From Bigelowiella natans CCMP2755 (Eukaryota > Cercozoa > Chlorarachniophyceae), in contig ADNK01002379.1 in the NCBI GenBank assembly GCA_000320545.1, positions 62,001-126,000 of the forward strand: a DNA stretch of 64,000 nucleotides, read 5' to 3'. The notes under the pieces were generated by a model. The model worked only from the letters and a program-made list of their open reading frames with translations. It made no database searches and was not told the origin of the DNA. Every line of letters begins with the position of its first letter. The first letter of the stretch is position 1. A program made the translations under genes and the position numbers. Shown here in pieces: positions 47,821 through 61,084 of the stretch.

Positions 47821-49248
47821 CGACGTATCTGGAAACACGGATGCAGGAGTAAGCAGATTTGCAATAATCCATGATCCAGGACATGTTTATAAGTCCGGCT
47901 TTAATGAGAACATTTACTCTTGCGACTACCGTGTTATCTCAAAAAAAGGGAAGAAATCCTGGAGGGAAAATATTTGTTCTACTGCCCACCATCATCGAAA
48001 AATGACACCTCTCGTTGTAACTTCGCATGGAAACCATGTTGGATGTCCACATTTCTCCGTACTTTCTCAATGATAAACGAGAACTACACCCCCCAAAAGA
48101 GTCACATGTTCTTTCGAAAGAGGCGTCACGGGTAAGGCGTGTTCTAGCTGTTTCTGTGTTGTGACCACTGATGAGGACAACCGCGGTGCGTCGTCCATTA
48201 TGCAAAATCGTGTCTCACTGCGTGCGCACCAAAGCGCAAGACTTCGGCGACAAGGAGGACTGGGACAGGGGAAAATTGTTGCTGAAAGTCTTCCAAATTG
48301 GGCATTGTTGGCGACAAGGTGCGAGACTTTGGCAACAAGCGACAAGGAAGATTTGGACAGAAAAGACAAAAATCGGCAGCAACACAGCGGTGGAATTTCC
48401 GATCAGCAAAGATCAAAAGCACTGATGGGAGATGGCTTCGCAGCCTTTTCATGAAAAAGTGTAGGGAGGAGATCGGTGAGAAGAGATCTTTCCAAAGCGC
48501 TTTGAAAAATGACATCAAGAGAGGAAACAGTGGCCAGACATTCAAATGAATGAATCTGGCATCAAGGAAAGCTGCCGACCAACACTGCAAGACTGGTCCA
48601 GTGGTCCTCGGTTTTTGTCAATCACGTCTGGACACAGCTAGGCAGGTTTCAACGCGCACTGTCTTGCACCCACGTGAAGTTCAACGTTCAACAATGTTCG
48701 TGAAAGTTGGCCACGTTGACCATCTGATCGACGAGATGCAGGAAGAGACGTGCAAGCATGCCAGCATGCAAAGGTTGCGCACCATGCCAGCGTGGTGATT
48801 GGTCAAAAAGGGCAAAACAAAGAAACAGCTCTGGCGTGCACACTTTCGGATCATCAGCTAGAAGGTTGTGCGAAGACTGATCTAGCTGATGTCCAGGATG
48901 GGGCAGTTGCATTGCGATGCATGCGATGCTAGATTGCTCACAGTGATCTCTGGATCTTTTTGCGCACACACCTTCTTTGCACATTGTCATCATTTGCCAA
49001 TCGCAGAATATTGATTGTGCATGCACCGGCTAGCCGGGCCGTCATAGCAAAGTCGTTGTGCACTAGTACATGCATTGATTGTGATTGTGTGTGCTGTGCC
49101 AAAGTTGATGTATGAAATCATGCAGGTCTTCAGGTTGGTGCACAGTGTGGAAAAAATAAGCACTGCAATCATGTGATGCACCGCATTGAAGCAGGTGTGT
49201 TATGGGTGGGGATATGTCCCCACGACATGCTCTGAATTCTGCACTGCT
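47821..49248. other. Gene-poor island with local imperfect duplications
   Basis: Open frames show no domains. Around 48238-48345 the words GACAAGG, GCGAGACTTTGG and CAAATTGGG recur in slightly altered form, suggesting decayed local duplications. The palindromic word CATGCCAGCATGC occurs near 48757. No gene supported. Confidence 0.5.
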
Positions 49249-50941
49249 TCACGCTGTGCAGCTCGTAGTTGCACATAGTGGCTCCTTTGTCACGTTGGAC
49301 AAGTTTGTAGTTTCTCCTCTTTGATCGGTGTGCGAGATGAAAATCCAGGAGCCCGAGCCCTCGATCCTGGTCGCCACTCCTGCAAGCAAGGGCTTCCTCC
49401 GATCGGTAAATCTGCAATAAACCTTTAAAATATGGACATCGTGTTCCGAAATAGAATGATTATCACAACGAATGAAGAAACTCAGAACAAGTATTCTGAC
49501 GTTGATTTTCATGCATATTTCATAGCAGATACATCGATGCAATCTTTCTGCAAACCTTGTATCCTTCCTCAATTTTGCGGTGTCAGACGAGAAGAACGCT
49601 CCTTTCATAGGCTTTAAATTGGACACGTCGTTACCGAGTTGCATAATAATATGTACCCACACAAATAAAAAATTGTTACCATAATCAAAGGCGGGACAAC
49701 TGCAAGACGTCTCAGAACGTGCGGAAAGAACGATCGATATCTCTCCGTGAACGGCTTCACACAGGCATCATCCACATTTTCCCTGTCCAGGACTGAAAAC
49801 CAGTCATCTGACCAAATAAGCATATCACCATTCGTGTTGTAGACGACTCATAGGGTAAGCAGCCACATAATATACATTACACCCATAATAACATGTATGT
49901 ATACTATTTATTTGTGTATGTCCATCATCGTTGTTTTTATCATCCTCCTCCTCCTCCTCCTCCTCATTATCCTCCGCCTCATCATCGTCATCCTTTGTAC
50001 TTATCATAATAAATACCAAGGCCAATCATATTTTTTAAGCCGTCTGCGTTCAAGAGTTTTCTCGCCCCTGAAAACACCAATGATATCATTATTCAAGTAT
50101 TTGTATGCAAGAAAGCTGCTCAATAGACTACGAAAGTTAAGAAATAAAATGGATGGTATTTTTCTTGGCTGAACTGAAGATTTTCGAGAAATAGCCTATT
50201 TTTCGCGTGTTAACATGCTCCTCAGATCCCTTTCGCCTTTTACCATTGAGGGTCAGGATGTAAGCCACTGTCCAGTAGCTGAAACCAGGAATGCAGAGAG
50301 ACTTGGAAAGTCTTTGTATATCAAAAGATACAGGATACCTGGACAGATATAGCAGATCCCACGTGCCGCTATTGCACGCCTCGTCGACTACTTCGCGTAC
50401 GGCTTGCTTGAACGCGGGCGGGTTTACTATCTCAAAATCGTCTTCTAGGATGACCGCATATGGAATATTGTGTTCGTGCATGTAGAGCCAAATAGAGTAA
50501 TGTGACATGAAGCAGCCAGCCTCTCCTGTGGTGAGGCCGATCGGGTGCATATTATGCCCTACATACCTGCACGTCGAAGGTATTCGTGGAAGGATGTTAG
50601 TTAATACGGGAAATACGGAGGCAAACAGACATTTGGAGGGCATGGTAGAGACCAGGAACAATGCGCCCAATTGAACGAAATTGATGAGATGGGTCTATTC
50701 GTATCACGGATGCTGTGCTATTTTGAAAAAGCAGGCTGCTCTTTCACGCGAGTAGTACCCAGGAAATACACCGGCGTCCTTATCGTGCAGACTTTTCTGC
50801 GTAACGATCCCGTCGCCATCGACTGCGTTCACAATATAGCTCTCGCCTGCAGTCAAACCGCACTCCAATATCTGACTGTAGTGGAACAAAGGGAACGTTA
50901 AACATAAGCCAGAAGGGACGGGAAAAGGAGGGTGGCGAAGA

Positions 50942-50992
<51 letters not shown>

Positions 50993-51898
50993 TTATATAT
51001 ATGATCAATAGTATCATAGATTGCCTCAAGCATTAACTTACCGAATGGCGTGGTCGCGCTTCGAAGGCCGCCGTTCAAGGCTAACGACAAATATATTTCT
51101 TAATGGATCATTTGCTGCTGCTGCTGGCGATGGCATGTCCTCTGCTTTTCGTCGACTGTCTCTGATTCTAATTAGATCTCCCTCTTTCTTTGGATCAGTT
51201 GATAAATGGGGGAATCTCTGAAGTCGTTGCTTTGCGCGCCGCTTCCACTCGTTCTGCCTTCTTTCGTCCGCGCCATCCCACTCGCGTCTATTGAAGGGGG
51301 AAATCAGTAGAAGGATGAGTGAAGTTTTTAAAGCCAGCGCGGCTGTAATTTTTGAGTGAGCAAGCGTGTTCGGCTACTATCATATTGTGCCCGTATAATG
51401 GGGGAGGACGGTGATCCTACCTGGCCAATATATCCTCCGGATTCTCTCCGAGGTACTGCATATCACGTTCCTTAAACGTCTGAGGCGGGGAAGGCAGTCT
51501 TTGCATGAGAAATATGAATATTATACACGAGGAAAATGTTCTTGAAATATTTCAACTCCCCTGGAAAAGAGGGTTTGATGCCAAGTAACCTCGTAAAGCC
51601 TCATCGTCTGGAGAAAGCTATCCTCTTCTGGAGTGATGCTCCCCGTGAGGCCGAGCGTTAGATGGCGTTGGCTTTGGCTTTGGAGTGGATGCTGGTTGGG
51701 ATCATGATCGTCGCCGCCATAATATTTGAATTCGTCTCTCCCTAGCAGTCCCCCTCTTTCTGAAACTATAGCCCGGTAGGCTTTTCCCTTGCAGATTACT
51801 GCAACGATCACCAGCAAAATCCATGAAAACAACAGCTTCCGGATATGAAGTCCCCAGCTCTTATACCTTTGAAGGGAGGTATAAACCCGTCTATCCAT
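49249..51898 (-). CDS. GT25-family glycosyltransferase, type II membrane protein
   Basis: This is a Golgi/ER-type glycosyltransferase of family 25, which includes collagen galactosyltransferases and bacterial LPS enzymes. The ATG at 51898 begins a short basic cytosolic tail followed by one signal-anchor helix (LLFSWILLVIVAVI). Exons in phase: 51898-51590, 51479-51421, 51287-51042, 50875-50759, 50566-50244 and 49846-49680, then a final block ending about 49249. Landmarks are IFVVSLERRPSKRDHAIR, VNAVDGDGI, GEAGCFMSHYSIWLYM and VILEDDFEIV. The last is the metal-binding ExDD/DxD-type motif. LSLCIPGFSYWTVAYILTL-like sequence and SDDWFSVLDREN follow. The stem (about residues 45-180) is hydrophilic. 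The acceptor substrate cannot be told. The frame of the final exon is ambiguous between two open readings. Confidence 0.85.
50943..51002. repeat. (TA)n tract in GT25 intron
   Basis: TA run in the intron between the third and fourth exons of the glycosyltransferase gene. Confidence 0.95.
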
Positions 51899-54706
51899 GT
51901 CTCAGAGGATCCATTCAGGCAGATGGCCCAGCCCTTCCTTGTTGGTCGGCCAGAACGCACAAGAACGCGGAAGGGGAGTGGCCGAGCGCAGCTGCCATGC
52001 TTCTACAGCGACATGGGAAGGCACGCTGGGCTAAGGTGTTTTCGCAACAATTCCTATTCCTGCGACAACAATTTCAATACTTCCCAATTTTGCCGAAAGT
52101 GTGAAAATGAGGACTGCTTCTTAAATGATCGCAATGCATAACCGTTGTCGCAGGAGTAAACGGGCCAACACAACTACCGGTAGACAAGAAGAAATTGTTT
52201 TGCAAGGCAAACTGCAGTTGACGAAGGAATTTGCTCAGGGGGAGGGGTGGGTCGTTGAGCACAGGGGATGCTCACAACCTTTCAGAAACGTGATCATGAA
52301 GAAATTTCCTCCCCCCCTCCTCCCAAGTCTCTCTTCATGATCACTTGAACGTTTCCTCGAATGAGCAATGATGTCACGTCCCTTCTCAACTGTGCGCTGA
52401 GGTGTGTCGATCAAACACCCACAGCGTTGGGGATCTAGTCACACACGGTCAAAACTTGCATGAAGTCTCAACCCCCCCCCACCTCCCTCACAATCATGTC
52501 ACATGAGTCCCTAGGTTCACAGTCGAACCCAAGAGCAGAATCACAAGGTTGCAATCTTGCAACCGGAACTGATGGGTGTGTCAAGTGCCTGCAGTCTTGC
52601 AAAATTGAATTTGACAACCTTCCTCCATCCCCCCCCCCTTCTCACTGTCCCACCTTGCCACGGGAGGTTCCTGCTCAACGCAGAACCTTGACACATCATC
52701 AGTCATGCATGCGAGCAGCGCACCTGTGACCGTTCTGAGCTGGTTGCAAAAGCGGTTTTTGAGCGCACTGGAAGACTGGAAGTCACCAGGAGCTCGTCAG
52801 AGTCCACCAGAGTTGGCCACAAAGGAAAGAAAGAAAAATTCTTGAAAAGCAATTGAAGGATGAAAGTGAAAAAGAAGTTGAGGAGGCAAAAGAAAAAGTC
52901 AACAAGGTTGAAGAAACCCCAAAGGTTGCAAAAGCCCTTCCAGCCTTGCAATGCACGGAATGCAACGTGAGAATGGTTGGGGGAAGAAAAGGTTGCAACA
53001 AGTTGTTGTGAAATGATGGACACAGCAATGCACAATGTGCATTGCACACATGGTGCATTGCACGTCCATCATTGAAGTCCAGGAAGTGCAGAGCGTGATG
53101 CGAAGCAAAGAAGACACGAGAAAGCCGTGCGGACACAGGCAAAACTTGTCACGGGCTCACTTTTCATGGTGAGAACAGAAGAGGTTTGGGTGAAGTTGAA
53201 GTTCCTGAGGGCTGCAGCACGTTCCCTGCTGTCGTCGAGAACGCATTTGCAGGTGGCAGACCATGCTAGCATGCATGCTGAAAGCAAAAGGCGGTCTTTT
53301 GGAGGAGAAATTTCCTCGGAAATCTTTGGTGCTCGTCATGAACCAGCAGCTACGAGCTGAAATCGCAAGCTCGGAGCTGCCGACGCACCAGCTTTCATCA
53401 CAGAGCGAGCATTTGAAGACTTGCTGAGTTCTGCCCAGCCCAACTCCACAATAGACATAGTAATAGCATATATAATATATGCATGATATTACGTTAATGT
53501 CTATATGTGATGTTACGTGTCTATAATCTCCCGTTTGCACAGACAAAACATGCAGGAGTGGCTACAAGATCGCGAGTGTCCATGCTGGCTGGCATGCAGG
53601 GTTGTTGGGCAGAGGTGTGGGGCGCTGTGTCGTCCCAAGCTAGCAAGTGCCACAAGAGGCAAGTGTGACAATGCAGCAATCATGAGTGAGAGCAGCACGC
53701 AGCGTTTGGCATGTTTTCAATTTGAGATGCTCAAATTGTGCGCCTGCTGGCCAAGTGCGCGCGCGCAGACTCGCCAAAGCAGGGCTCACATGCGTGCAGC
53801 ACCAGCCAGTGTTAGCATCACGCATGCATGTGCACACATCGCACACATGGCCAAGACACGCGAGGCATTAACTGCAAGGACGAAATCAATCTTGATCGAC
53901 ATCGTCGACGACATCGCTGTTGATCGCTCAAAGTTGACATCGTCGACGAGGTAGCATTTTGTCGACGATCAATCGCTTGACGTCGATTTTGTCGACGAAA
54001 TGGCCATTTCGTCGACGATGTTGACCTGAAAAGCAAAAAAGCTATTTCATCGATGTCGTAGTGCTATTAGACGGCGACATCGACGTGAAGTGCACTGCCA
54101 CGTGTGCGTGCACGCTCAGTAGGCGTGGCCATCTTTGTGCAAGCCTCCAGGTTCATGACAGGTTCATGACAAGTGCAAAACGTCACGCCGAATCTGTGCG
54201 TCAACTCATGCATCCAATTGTGCCGCTTGAACAAATACGCACCTAGAGTGCATTTGCCACAAACTAGCTTCGGTCTACATGCTTCTGTGGAACAAAGGTA
54301 AATTATGTCACAATTCATTTTCATTTGATTTCGAGTCCACAATCTGCTCAAGCGAGTAGAATTATGTTCCTTCCTGTCGCTTCGCATTTCAGCTGTTTCT
54401 GTTTTTTTGTGCTACTTGAGAAGTTCCCTTCTTTGGTGGTCTTTCTTCACCAACCCATTGCCTCTAAGCTCCATGCCTTTCATCATCTTGCCTAGTACAT
54501 TGATCTCGGTTTTGAATAGCCTTTCGCAGGATTCCGTGGGTGAATTAAAATGCTGTGCTCTTGTAAAGCACTGCACTGCGGCAAATCGCTGCATTGTCTT
54601 CACGCGCTGTGTTGTCGTGCTCTTTCGGTAAGAAAGCTGCCGCGATTGTCCACCCGGATTCGGCGATGGCTCTCCATTGGTGTCAATGACTTTCTGTTTG
54701 AGTACA

Positions 54707-54744
<38 letters not shown>

Positions 54745-54775
54745 TAATGTTTCATATATATAATATATGATATTT

Positions 54776-54844
<69 letters not shown>

Positions 54845-55042
54845 ACATCGTCGTCAAATAGCATAACAAACATCGTTAGTTCTGCCGGTCAGTTCCCAAC
54901 AAGTTAATGAAAGTCTTTCGTCCCCTCCCCCCCCTCCCCCAAAAAGCTCACCACAAACACAAACGAACACAACCAGACCGCAACAGGTGACAGGAGCTGA
55001 GGTTTCCGCCCACGAAAGATTGAAACATTAGTTAAGATTTTA
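51899..55042. other. Gene-poor island of about 3 kb
   Basis: No supported gene; frames lack domains. It contains TGCAAC/GTTGCA-rich sequence (52550-53050), the word CATGCTAGCATGCATGC near 53257, the GTCGAC palindrome cluster (53895-54060), and (TA)n plus (GA)n tracts at 54710-54745 and 54777-54842. Confidence 0.5.
53895..54060. repeat. Cluster of GTCGAC palindromes
   Basis: TCGTCGACGA-like palindromes and the core GTCGAC occur five times within about 120 bp, separated by ATCG-rich spacers in which GACATCG, TCGATTTT and ATTTCGTC recur. Spacing is irregular (about 15-40 bp). No coding interpretation is convincing. Confidence 0.85.
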
Positions 55043-55651
55043 TCATAAAAAATCATTAGTTTTTGAAACCTTTTCTCGAAGTTGATCTTCCAGGGCAACA
55101 CAGTTTCTTGGGGAAGATGAGATCTTACGACCGAGCAGGGGCGTGGACAGAGGCCCTTTCGGCGGCGAAGCATTGCTTGCTGTCTTATCCTCTAGTTGAT
55201 CTACTGGGGCGTCACAGTTTCTTAAGGAGGATGGCAGCTTGCGACTGAGTAAGGGCGTGGACAGAGGCGCTTTCTGCGGCGGGGCATTGCTTGCTGTCGC
55301 ATCGTCTCCGACGACGACAATTCTGCACCTTGCAACTTTTTTATGCAAGGACCGACAGTTTTGTGTTAGACCTTCATCCAATCTAAAGTGAAGCAATAAG
55401 GCTGCAAGTGAGAATATCGAATCTCTTCGTCACGGCACTCATACATCCCTATTCTCATGTTCTCATCAGTTGTGTTGAACTGTCGTTGCTGCTGATCCTC
55501 TTGCTAATTCTTCACTTCTTTATTAAAACAAATCACATTCGCATCGGTCCGATAAAAAGGGATGTATGTATTCCTTCGGGCTTACGCTATTCTATTACCT
55601 AGAAGTTGAAACCAGCGGCTCTTTCTTGAACATAACACGCTGGTGACAAAA

Positions 55652-55693
<42 letters not shown>

Positions 55694-58281
55694 ACATATC
55701 AAGCACATATCAAGGGTTTGAAGTACGTTTAACATAATAATATATTTTCATTAATACACACACACGCACACACACACACACACATATATATATTGATGTG
55801 TTTGTGTGCATACATTTCACACTCACTTGCTTCCTGCAGTTTTCTTCCATTGATAGATGCCGAAGTCTATGGAAAGGTGGGGTGAAGAAACGGCTCGTGC
55901 GGTTACTGCATATACTCTCTAGGTACTCGAAGTACTGCACGAGTTTATTGGAATCTGGCCGAGTTGTTGGGTTAGGATCCAGCATCCTCCTCATGATCTT
56001 TGTAATTGGCTCTTCGACCCAGAAGGGAATGACCCATGTGCCACAACTATCATTCGAAAACAAACACAAGGGATTTCAATCTTCTACATCGGCGCTCTCT
56101 CGTTTAAGAAACAATTATTACCAGATTGCCTTCATCGTATCTACACTGTTGTCGAAGCAAAACGGGAGGAATCTAGCAACGACACGACATGTAGTAAAGT
56201 GAGAATAAATCTGCGAAGAATCGTGTATAGAATGTCCGAAAGCTTCCATTCTATACTGATAGTACCCGCAACTGAGAGTAAACGCGACGACTCCCATAGA
56301 CCATACGTCTACTTTGCGGTTGTATGGCTTTGATTTGCTCACCCCGACTATCTCGGGCGCTAAATAGTACAGCGATCCACATAATCGAATCCTAAATATA
56401 TTCAATAGATTATAAGATGAGTGGGATGCTCGGTAACGATTGTTTGGTTTCTTCATTCCTATGGTGCTGCTGCTACCCCCTTGTTGTGGGGGTCGTGCGT
56501 AGTTAAGAAAATCTACTGAAACAGAGCAGAGTGTTTATTTTAGGATGTCCATGATTCTTCAGCCCAATATTTTCATTTATGTCTAGATTCTCATTTTACG
56601 AGGATCGAGACGTGGTCGCGCAGCCAAAGTCGATGAGCACGATTTTGTATTCTTTATCATTGGATTTGCACTAAACAAAGGAACAACAGCAACGATGTTG
56701 CACTGTATGAAAACAAAAGTAAAACGATGTTGTATCGTGTGTAAATGCGAACATAAAACTAAAAAGTACTTTTGCCAGCAATGACAGTGACATCAAACAA
56801 TTGCTCTAGTTTTCAATTACGATCAGGATGTTCTCCAGTTTGATATCCCTGTGCATAATGCCTCTTGAATGCCTGAATTAAGTTTATATCCATAGCCGGG
56901 TAACGATAGATGAAGCAGACTGATACTCATTTCAGACTCCAAATTAAAGTAGTCCTTGGTAATAGGGATTAAGGTTATTATTACATGTATGCGACAGCGT
57001 TTGCTAATTGAAGCATAATGGTGGCCACAGTCTTCACATGAAGGCATTTTGCAGACAACAGAAATCTGAGGAAGTATATGTGTGCGTGCGTGCGTGTGTA
57101 TGTGCGGCGTGTATATTAAAATCAAACGTTCTTTCGCACAGACATCTTCAAACTATGATGCTTGCTGGATATTGGGAATATAGGGTACGGTTGCCTCTCG
57201 ATACTATCAAACGACGATAAGTTATATTCAGATCAATAAATACTCGAAAAGATCGCCTCCTGGAATGTAATTCATCGTGATTCCTGAATGAAAAGGGGCC
57301 CCGTATTATCATAAAGCGCATAGTTTCAGTCATTTTTTTGAAAAAAGGACGATTGGTGCAGAAAGTCGGCTGTCCAGTGCGTACATGCAGTACACAATCA
57401 GTAGAATTGACGATAGTATTATGGCATTACCGCATCTGGTATCTCCTTCCGATGGAGAGAACTTATCGCCCAATCGAACGATATTCTTGTGATTTAGCTT
57501 CCTAAAAAAGAGTGAGAAACTCGCCATCGTTATGTTTTTCCTTGGGCAGTACATTCGGAACTCTGTAGGCAATGTACTTCTCATAGGGAAAAAAAACTCA
57601 ACAACAAGGAATCAAACAGGAGGGAACAACCTTAGAATTTGGTATTCTGTCCATGCCAACTTCCTATGCTTCCGAGACATAAGCTTTACGACAATCTGGG
57701 TGTGGATAGAGATAATATACTTATATTGCGTCTTTATTCGCTGGCACATCCTCGCTCATGGCTCTCAAGCACAGCTCAAAGCGGTTCAGCAGAATATGTC
57801 TTACGAATCATTTGCTGGATCTTGGTGATCGATGAAAAGAACTTCTTAATTCTTTTTTCCAAGAACATATAGCAGGACAACTGTGAGAAATGTCTAGAAA
57901 CAAGCCTTCTTATAGCTATCGCGTTTGCATTGAAACAAAATGGCAAGGCATGTGTATGCTACACCTTGGATTTGGGATTGCCATTAGCGGTTGCAAGGAA
58001 GACCTGGTGGGATCATGAAAGTTAAACTAAATAGGAAGTCTGAATACCATACATCTCTAGTCCCTGCTGGCAAATGGACAGCAATATGTGTCATTGAAGG
58101 AGGGCACAGAACAACAAAATCTACAAATGGTTTCTCTTTCCGTGTCTATCACTTTTTCATTTTAGTCTCCAACACTTCCATGATATGTGTGAATAGAAAG
58201 CCTCCAAACCTTGGATGTAGAACCCTCTCCGAGTTTCATCTCGATCGTATATTCTTGCTCGCCGCACTTGAATTCGGGCAT
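55043..58281 (-). CDS. Serine/threonine protein kinase with duplicated C-terminal tail
   Basis: Visible minus-strand exons make a complete kinase fold. About 58281-58180 starts MPEF and carries the Gly-rich loop KLGEGSTSKVWRL. About 57706-57648 has VVKLMSRKHRKLAWTEYQIL, with the catalytic Lys and helix-C Glu. About 57512-57436 has KLNHKNIVRLGDKF. About 56873-56812 has GIMHRDIKLENILI, with the catalytic Asp. About 56672-56592 has IVLIDFGCATTS. About 56400-56250 has CGSLYYLAPEI and DVWSMGVVAFTLSCGYY. About 56030-55825 has MRRMLDPNPTTRPDSNKLV. All key residues are present, so activity is expected. The last exon (55390-55043) holds a 38-residue unit twice in tandem and ends at TAG or TAA 55043. 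The group resembles CAMK-like kinases, but I would not name a family. Some junctions, including a block near 58060-57990, are unresolved. Confidence 0.8.
55085..55320 (-). repeat. Coding tandem duplication of 114 bp (38 residues, two copies)
   Basis: On the minus strand two copies of a unit beginning TASNA and containing GPLSTPLL or APLSTPLL, then RK, SS, RNC and DQL, follow each other directly. They differ at about a third of positions, so the duplication is not recent. Basic-Ser/Thr-Pro content suggests phosphorylation or docking sites. Confidence 0.9.
55655..55790. repeat. (CA)n microsatellites in kinase intron
   Basis: Two CA runs (55660-55692 and 55757-55783) followed by a short TA run, between the last two kinase exons. 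Confidence 0.9.
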
Positions 58282-58978
58282 GGCTGGACGGCCGAGCATT
58301 CCATGCCGGGCAGTGATTGGTTCTTTCGCATCCATCTTATCCTATCATCCATCGTGGTAGTGGATGGTTCCTTCGCATCCATCTCATCCTTTCATCTTCC
58401 ATGGTGTGCGCGCGTGTTCTTGAGGGCTTGACCACGTGGACACGTGGATGCCGAGTCCGAGGGCACGGGTTGTGTCTCTCATCTTGATGAAACCCTAGGA
58501 AACCCTAGGAATCCCTTCCTTTTTGTCAACTGCGACAATGATCATGGGGTCCAACGGGTTTTTTTCGGTTTTTGCAGAAATTCTTCAAAAAAGAAACAAA
58601 TTTGGCCGGTGACATCCATTTCATGTCGCTCGCCAAAAGATTTGAAGTTCTGAAGTTGTTCAAAGTGTCAACCACCTCATCCATCATTGCACTCACTTGA
58701 ATGCAGAGAGATGCAAGCTTCTCTCGCACATGAGATCAGCTCTGGGTTCAGCTTCTTCCCTCCACTCTTCATTCTTTGACGCTCCAGACTCCTCCAAAAC
58801 CAAAATTCTGCTGGGGGCCCCCTCAGATGATCCAATCGTAGATCGTCGTGTGGACATGGCCTTCAGGAAGTTTTTGCTCAGAGTGGAGGTCTTGCGCCGT
58901 CAGAATTTTGCTGCTAGTGTCATTGCTTCTCAATGACCAAGTCATGCCATTTTGGCAAACCAGCTAGTTGATTTGCTA

Positions 58979-59092
58979 GTCACAGTCCTCACTAAAACCA
59001 GTTCGAGGCACTGCACTTTGCACACTGCAAGTGTCTTGCAACACTTTGGAAGTGCAGTTCTTCATCATTGTTTCATTGTTTCTGAACGAAGA
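58979..59092 (+). repeat. Dispersed repeat, copy 1
   Basis: A segment starting GTCACAGTCCTCACT, passing CCAGTTCGAGGCACTGC and GTCTTGCAACA, and ending TGCAGTTCTTCATCATTG matches a second copy at 63542-63652 with about four in five bases conserved by eye. The minus-strand frame across both copies reads AVPRTGFSEDCD. Confidence 0.85.
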
Positions 59093-59401
59093 CTGGAGCG
59101 AGGAGACTGCAACATCTCGCTTTGGGGAAAGCCACATGAAACAGCACCTTTGAGAATCAAGTTCGAGGCAGCTGTTCTTGCTGATTGACTCCACTCCAAC
59201 GGACTGATTGACGGCTGCACGTTTTGCAGGCCCAGTTGCAGCAATTGCAACGTGTTTCTGCGATTTGGTTGCAATCAGAGCCATTGCGCATGATCACCAA
59301 CAGGGTGCTGACAAGTCCTTGCAACGAGTGTTGTTGAGGCTCTGCTGCATGCAAACGCCTGTCTCCCATGTGGTTCTGGCGCATGCAGATTTGATCAACG
59401 C

Positions 59402-59445
59402 TTTGTTCATTGTTCATTGTTCATTGTTCATTGTTCATTGTTCGC
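59402..59445 (+). repeat. TTCATTG heptamer array
   Basis: Five to six direct copies of TTCATTG (GTTCATT phase). The same heptamer array follows the dispersed repeat copies near the right end of the window. Confidence 0.95.
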
Positions 59446-60842
59446 AACCCGTTCTGAACCTCCGCAGAATTCGTCAGATTTTCGGACGAAAAACCATGTC
59501 ACCCAAAGTGCCATCGGGGCTTCCGCATTCCTGAGAGTCCCTGGCAGAATGCCCGGTGTTCTGCAGGCAGAAGTTGGGTGTTTTCCCACACCAGAAAGGC
59601 AAAAATCGGGATTCTGCCCTTGCCTCCCCTGGGGTCAGCATCAAACTGTCCGACGCCAATCAGATGGGATCAGTCAAACTGTCCGGAGTCGGGATTCATC
59701 GATCTGGCGCGAACACAGTTGCTCCGCCCGTTGGCGCAACCGTCCTCCATGCAGTCTGGCACCCCGCAACCCACCTGCCATCGGAAACCTTGCGCCGAAC
59801 GGCACGGTGAAGCTGCACGGTTTGAAACATCACGTCCACCACCGGGCTAGCGGGTCGAGCAGTTTCATCCACTTTCGTGCACCAGCTGGCGTCACGTGAA
59901 CATCGCGATGTCCAGGCCTGCTTTCCCCTCCGCATCGCAACCTGTCGGCTCGTCTGCCCCTCTGTCCACTTCTCATCCTGTGCGGTGTGCCGGCTTAGCG
60001 TCGGCTGACGCTGTCGTCATTCCTTCCTCTGTGTCGGCTTCTGTGTCCCCATGATGCCCTGCGCGCACGCTGTCGTGACGCCGTCTCCGCATGTGGTTCC
60101 CGCCGGGGCTAGCTAGCTAGACAGCCCGAGAAAACGACAAACATCGCTGATGGAAAGTTTTTTCTCACAGCTGCTCCACCAGACAAGTTCTCTGATTTGC
60201 TCGAAGGAAAACCGAAAGGTGCAGCAGTCACCTCATTGCATCCGGTTGCATTGCGCAATGATGCAACCGCCCAATTCACACGCAAGTGTGAAGGACAGTG
60301 TTGGAAACTTTTGGCACAGCCAAAACCCGCTTGCTAGCTTGGTGCAACAAGGAAAACGTTGAGTTGCAAAAGGGAACTTTTGCAGCACAAGTTGGCGAAG
60401 TGATGTCAGAGAAAAGTGCTGGATTTTCAATCTGAAAATGGCGTGATGTGATATGATGTGACTGGGCCAGTCGTCACATCAAAGTGAAACGCGCGCGCAA
60501 AAGTCAAAAGACCCGCGTGCGAGCGGCAATGACACCTTGGGAGCTTGGTTTGGCACGCACATGCTCAAGCTCACAATGTGTTTTCATCGTCAGGGTTTCA
60601 TCATTGTTTTGCTCTCAAAAGCTTTGTCAACATTGACGTGCAATCACGAGCATCAGCAAGCAGCACGTCTGTGAGCCAATTGCACGTGTGAGAGTCCCAA
60701 GCACGCATTCAAGTTCAATGTGTCGCTATGTATCGCGTCTGGGTGCGTGCGGTGGCCATTCCAGCATGTGACATCGTTTTGCAATGATGAAATGAGCTTC
60801 CAGTTGCAATTCGAGCGATGCGCACCTCACCCTGGATGCATG

Positions 60843-60893
60843 ACCATCACAGTTTTCGTGCCATCACAGTTTTCGTGCCATCACAGTTTTCGT
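60843..60893. repeat. Three tandem copies of a 17-bp unit CCATCACAGTTTTCGTG
   Basis: The unit CCATCACAGTTTTCGTG occurs three times in direct succession; the last copy diverges at its final bases. Confidence 0.9.
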
Positions 60894-61084
60894 TTGCGCG
60901 CAACTGGTTCTCGTTTTCACAATGTGCAATTCTTGGCAATGCCACACAGTATTGTCTGACGCCAATTGGATGATGGCAAGCTAGCTAGACAAACGACGTA
61001 GGTCATGGTAAGAGTTCTTTCAACAAGAGGCACACCATGCAGCTACATTGTGTGTTTGCACTGAGTGCCACTGTGGCATGTCTG

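Larger units (their letters stand above)
58282..61084. other. Gene-poor island with dispersed and tandem repeats
   Basis: No domain-bearing frame. Besides the repeat copies listed separately, a pair of imperfect copies of TTCGCATCCATC(T)TATCCT lies at 58326-58400. The sequence is rich in TTGCA, GCATGC and CGCGTG words. Confidence 0.5.

Noticed and set aside
58493-58512. Two copies of AAACCCTAGG, similar to a plant-type telomere repeat
   Set aside because: Only two imperfect units in unique sequence; far too short for a telomere or an interstitial telomeric tract.
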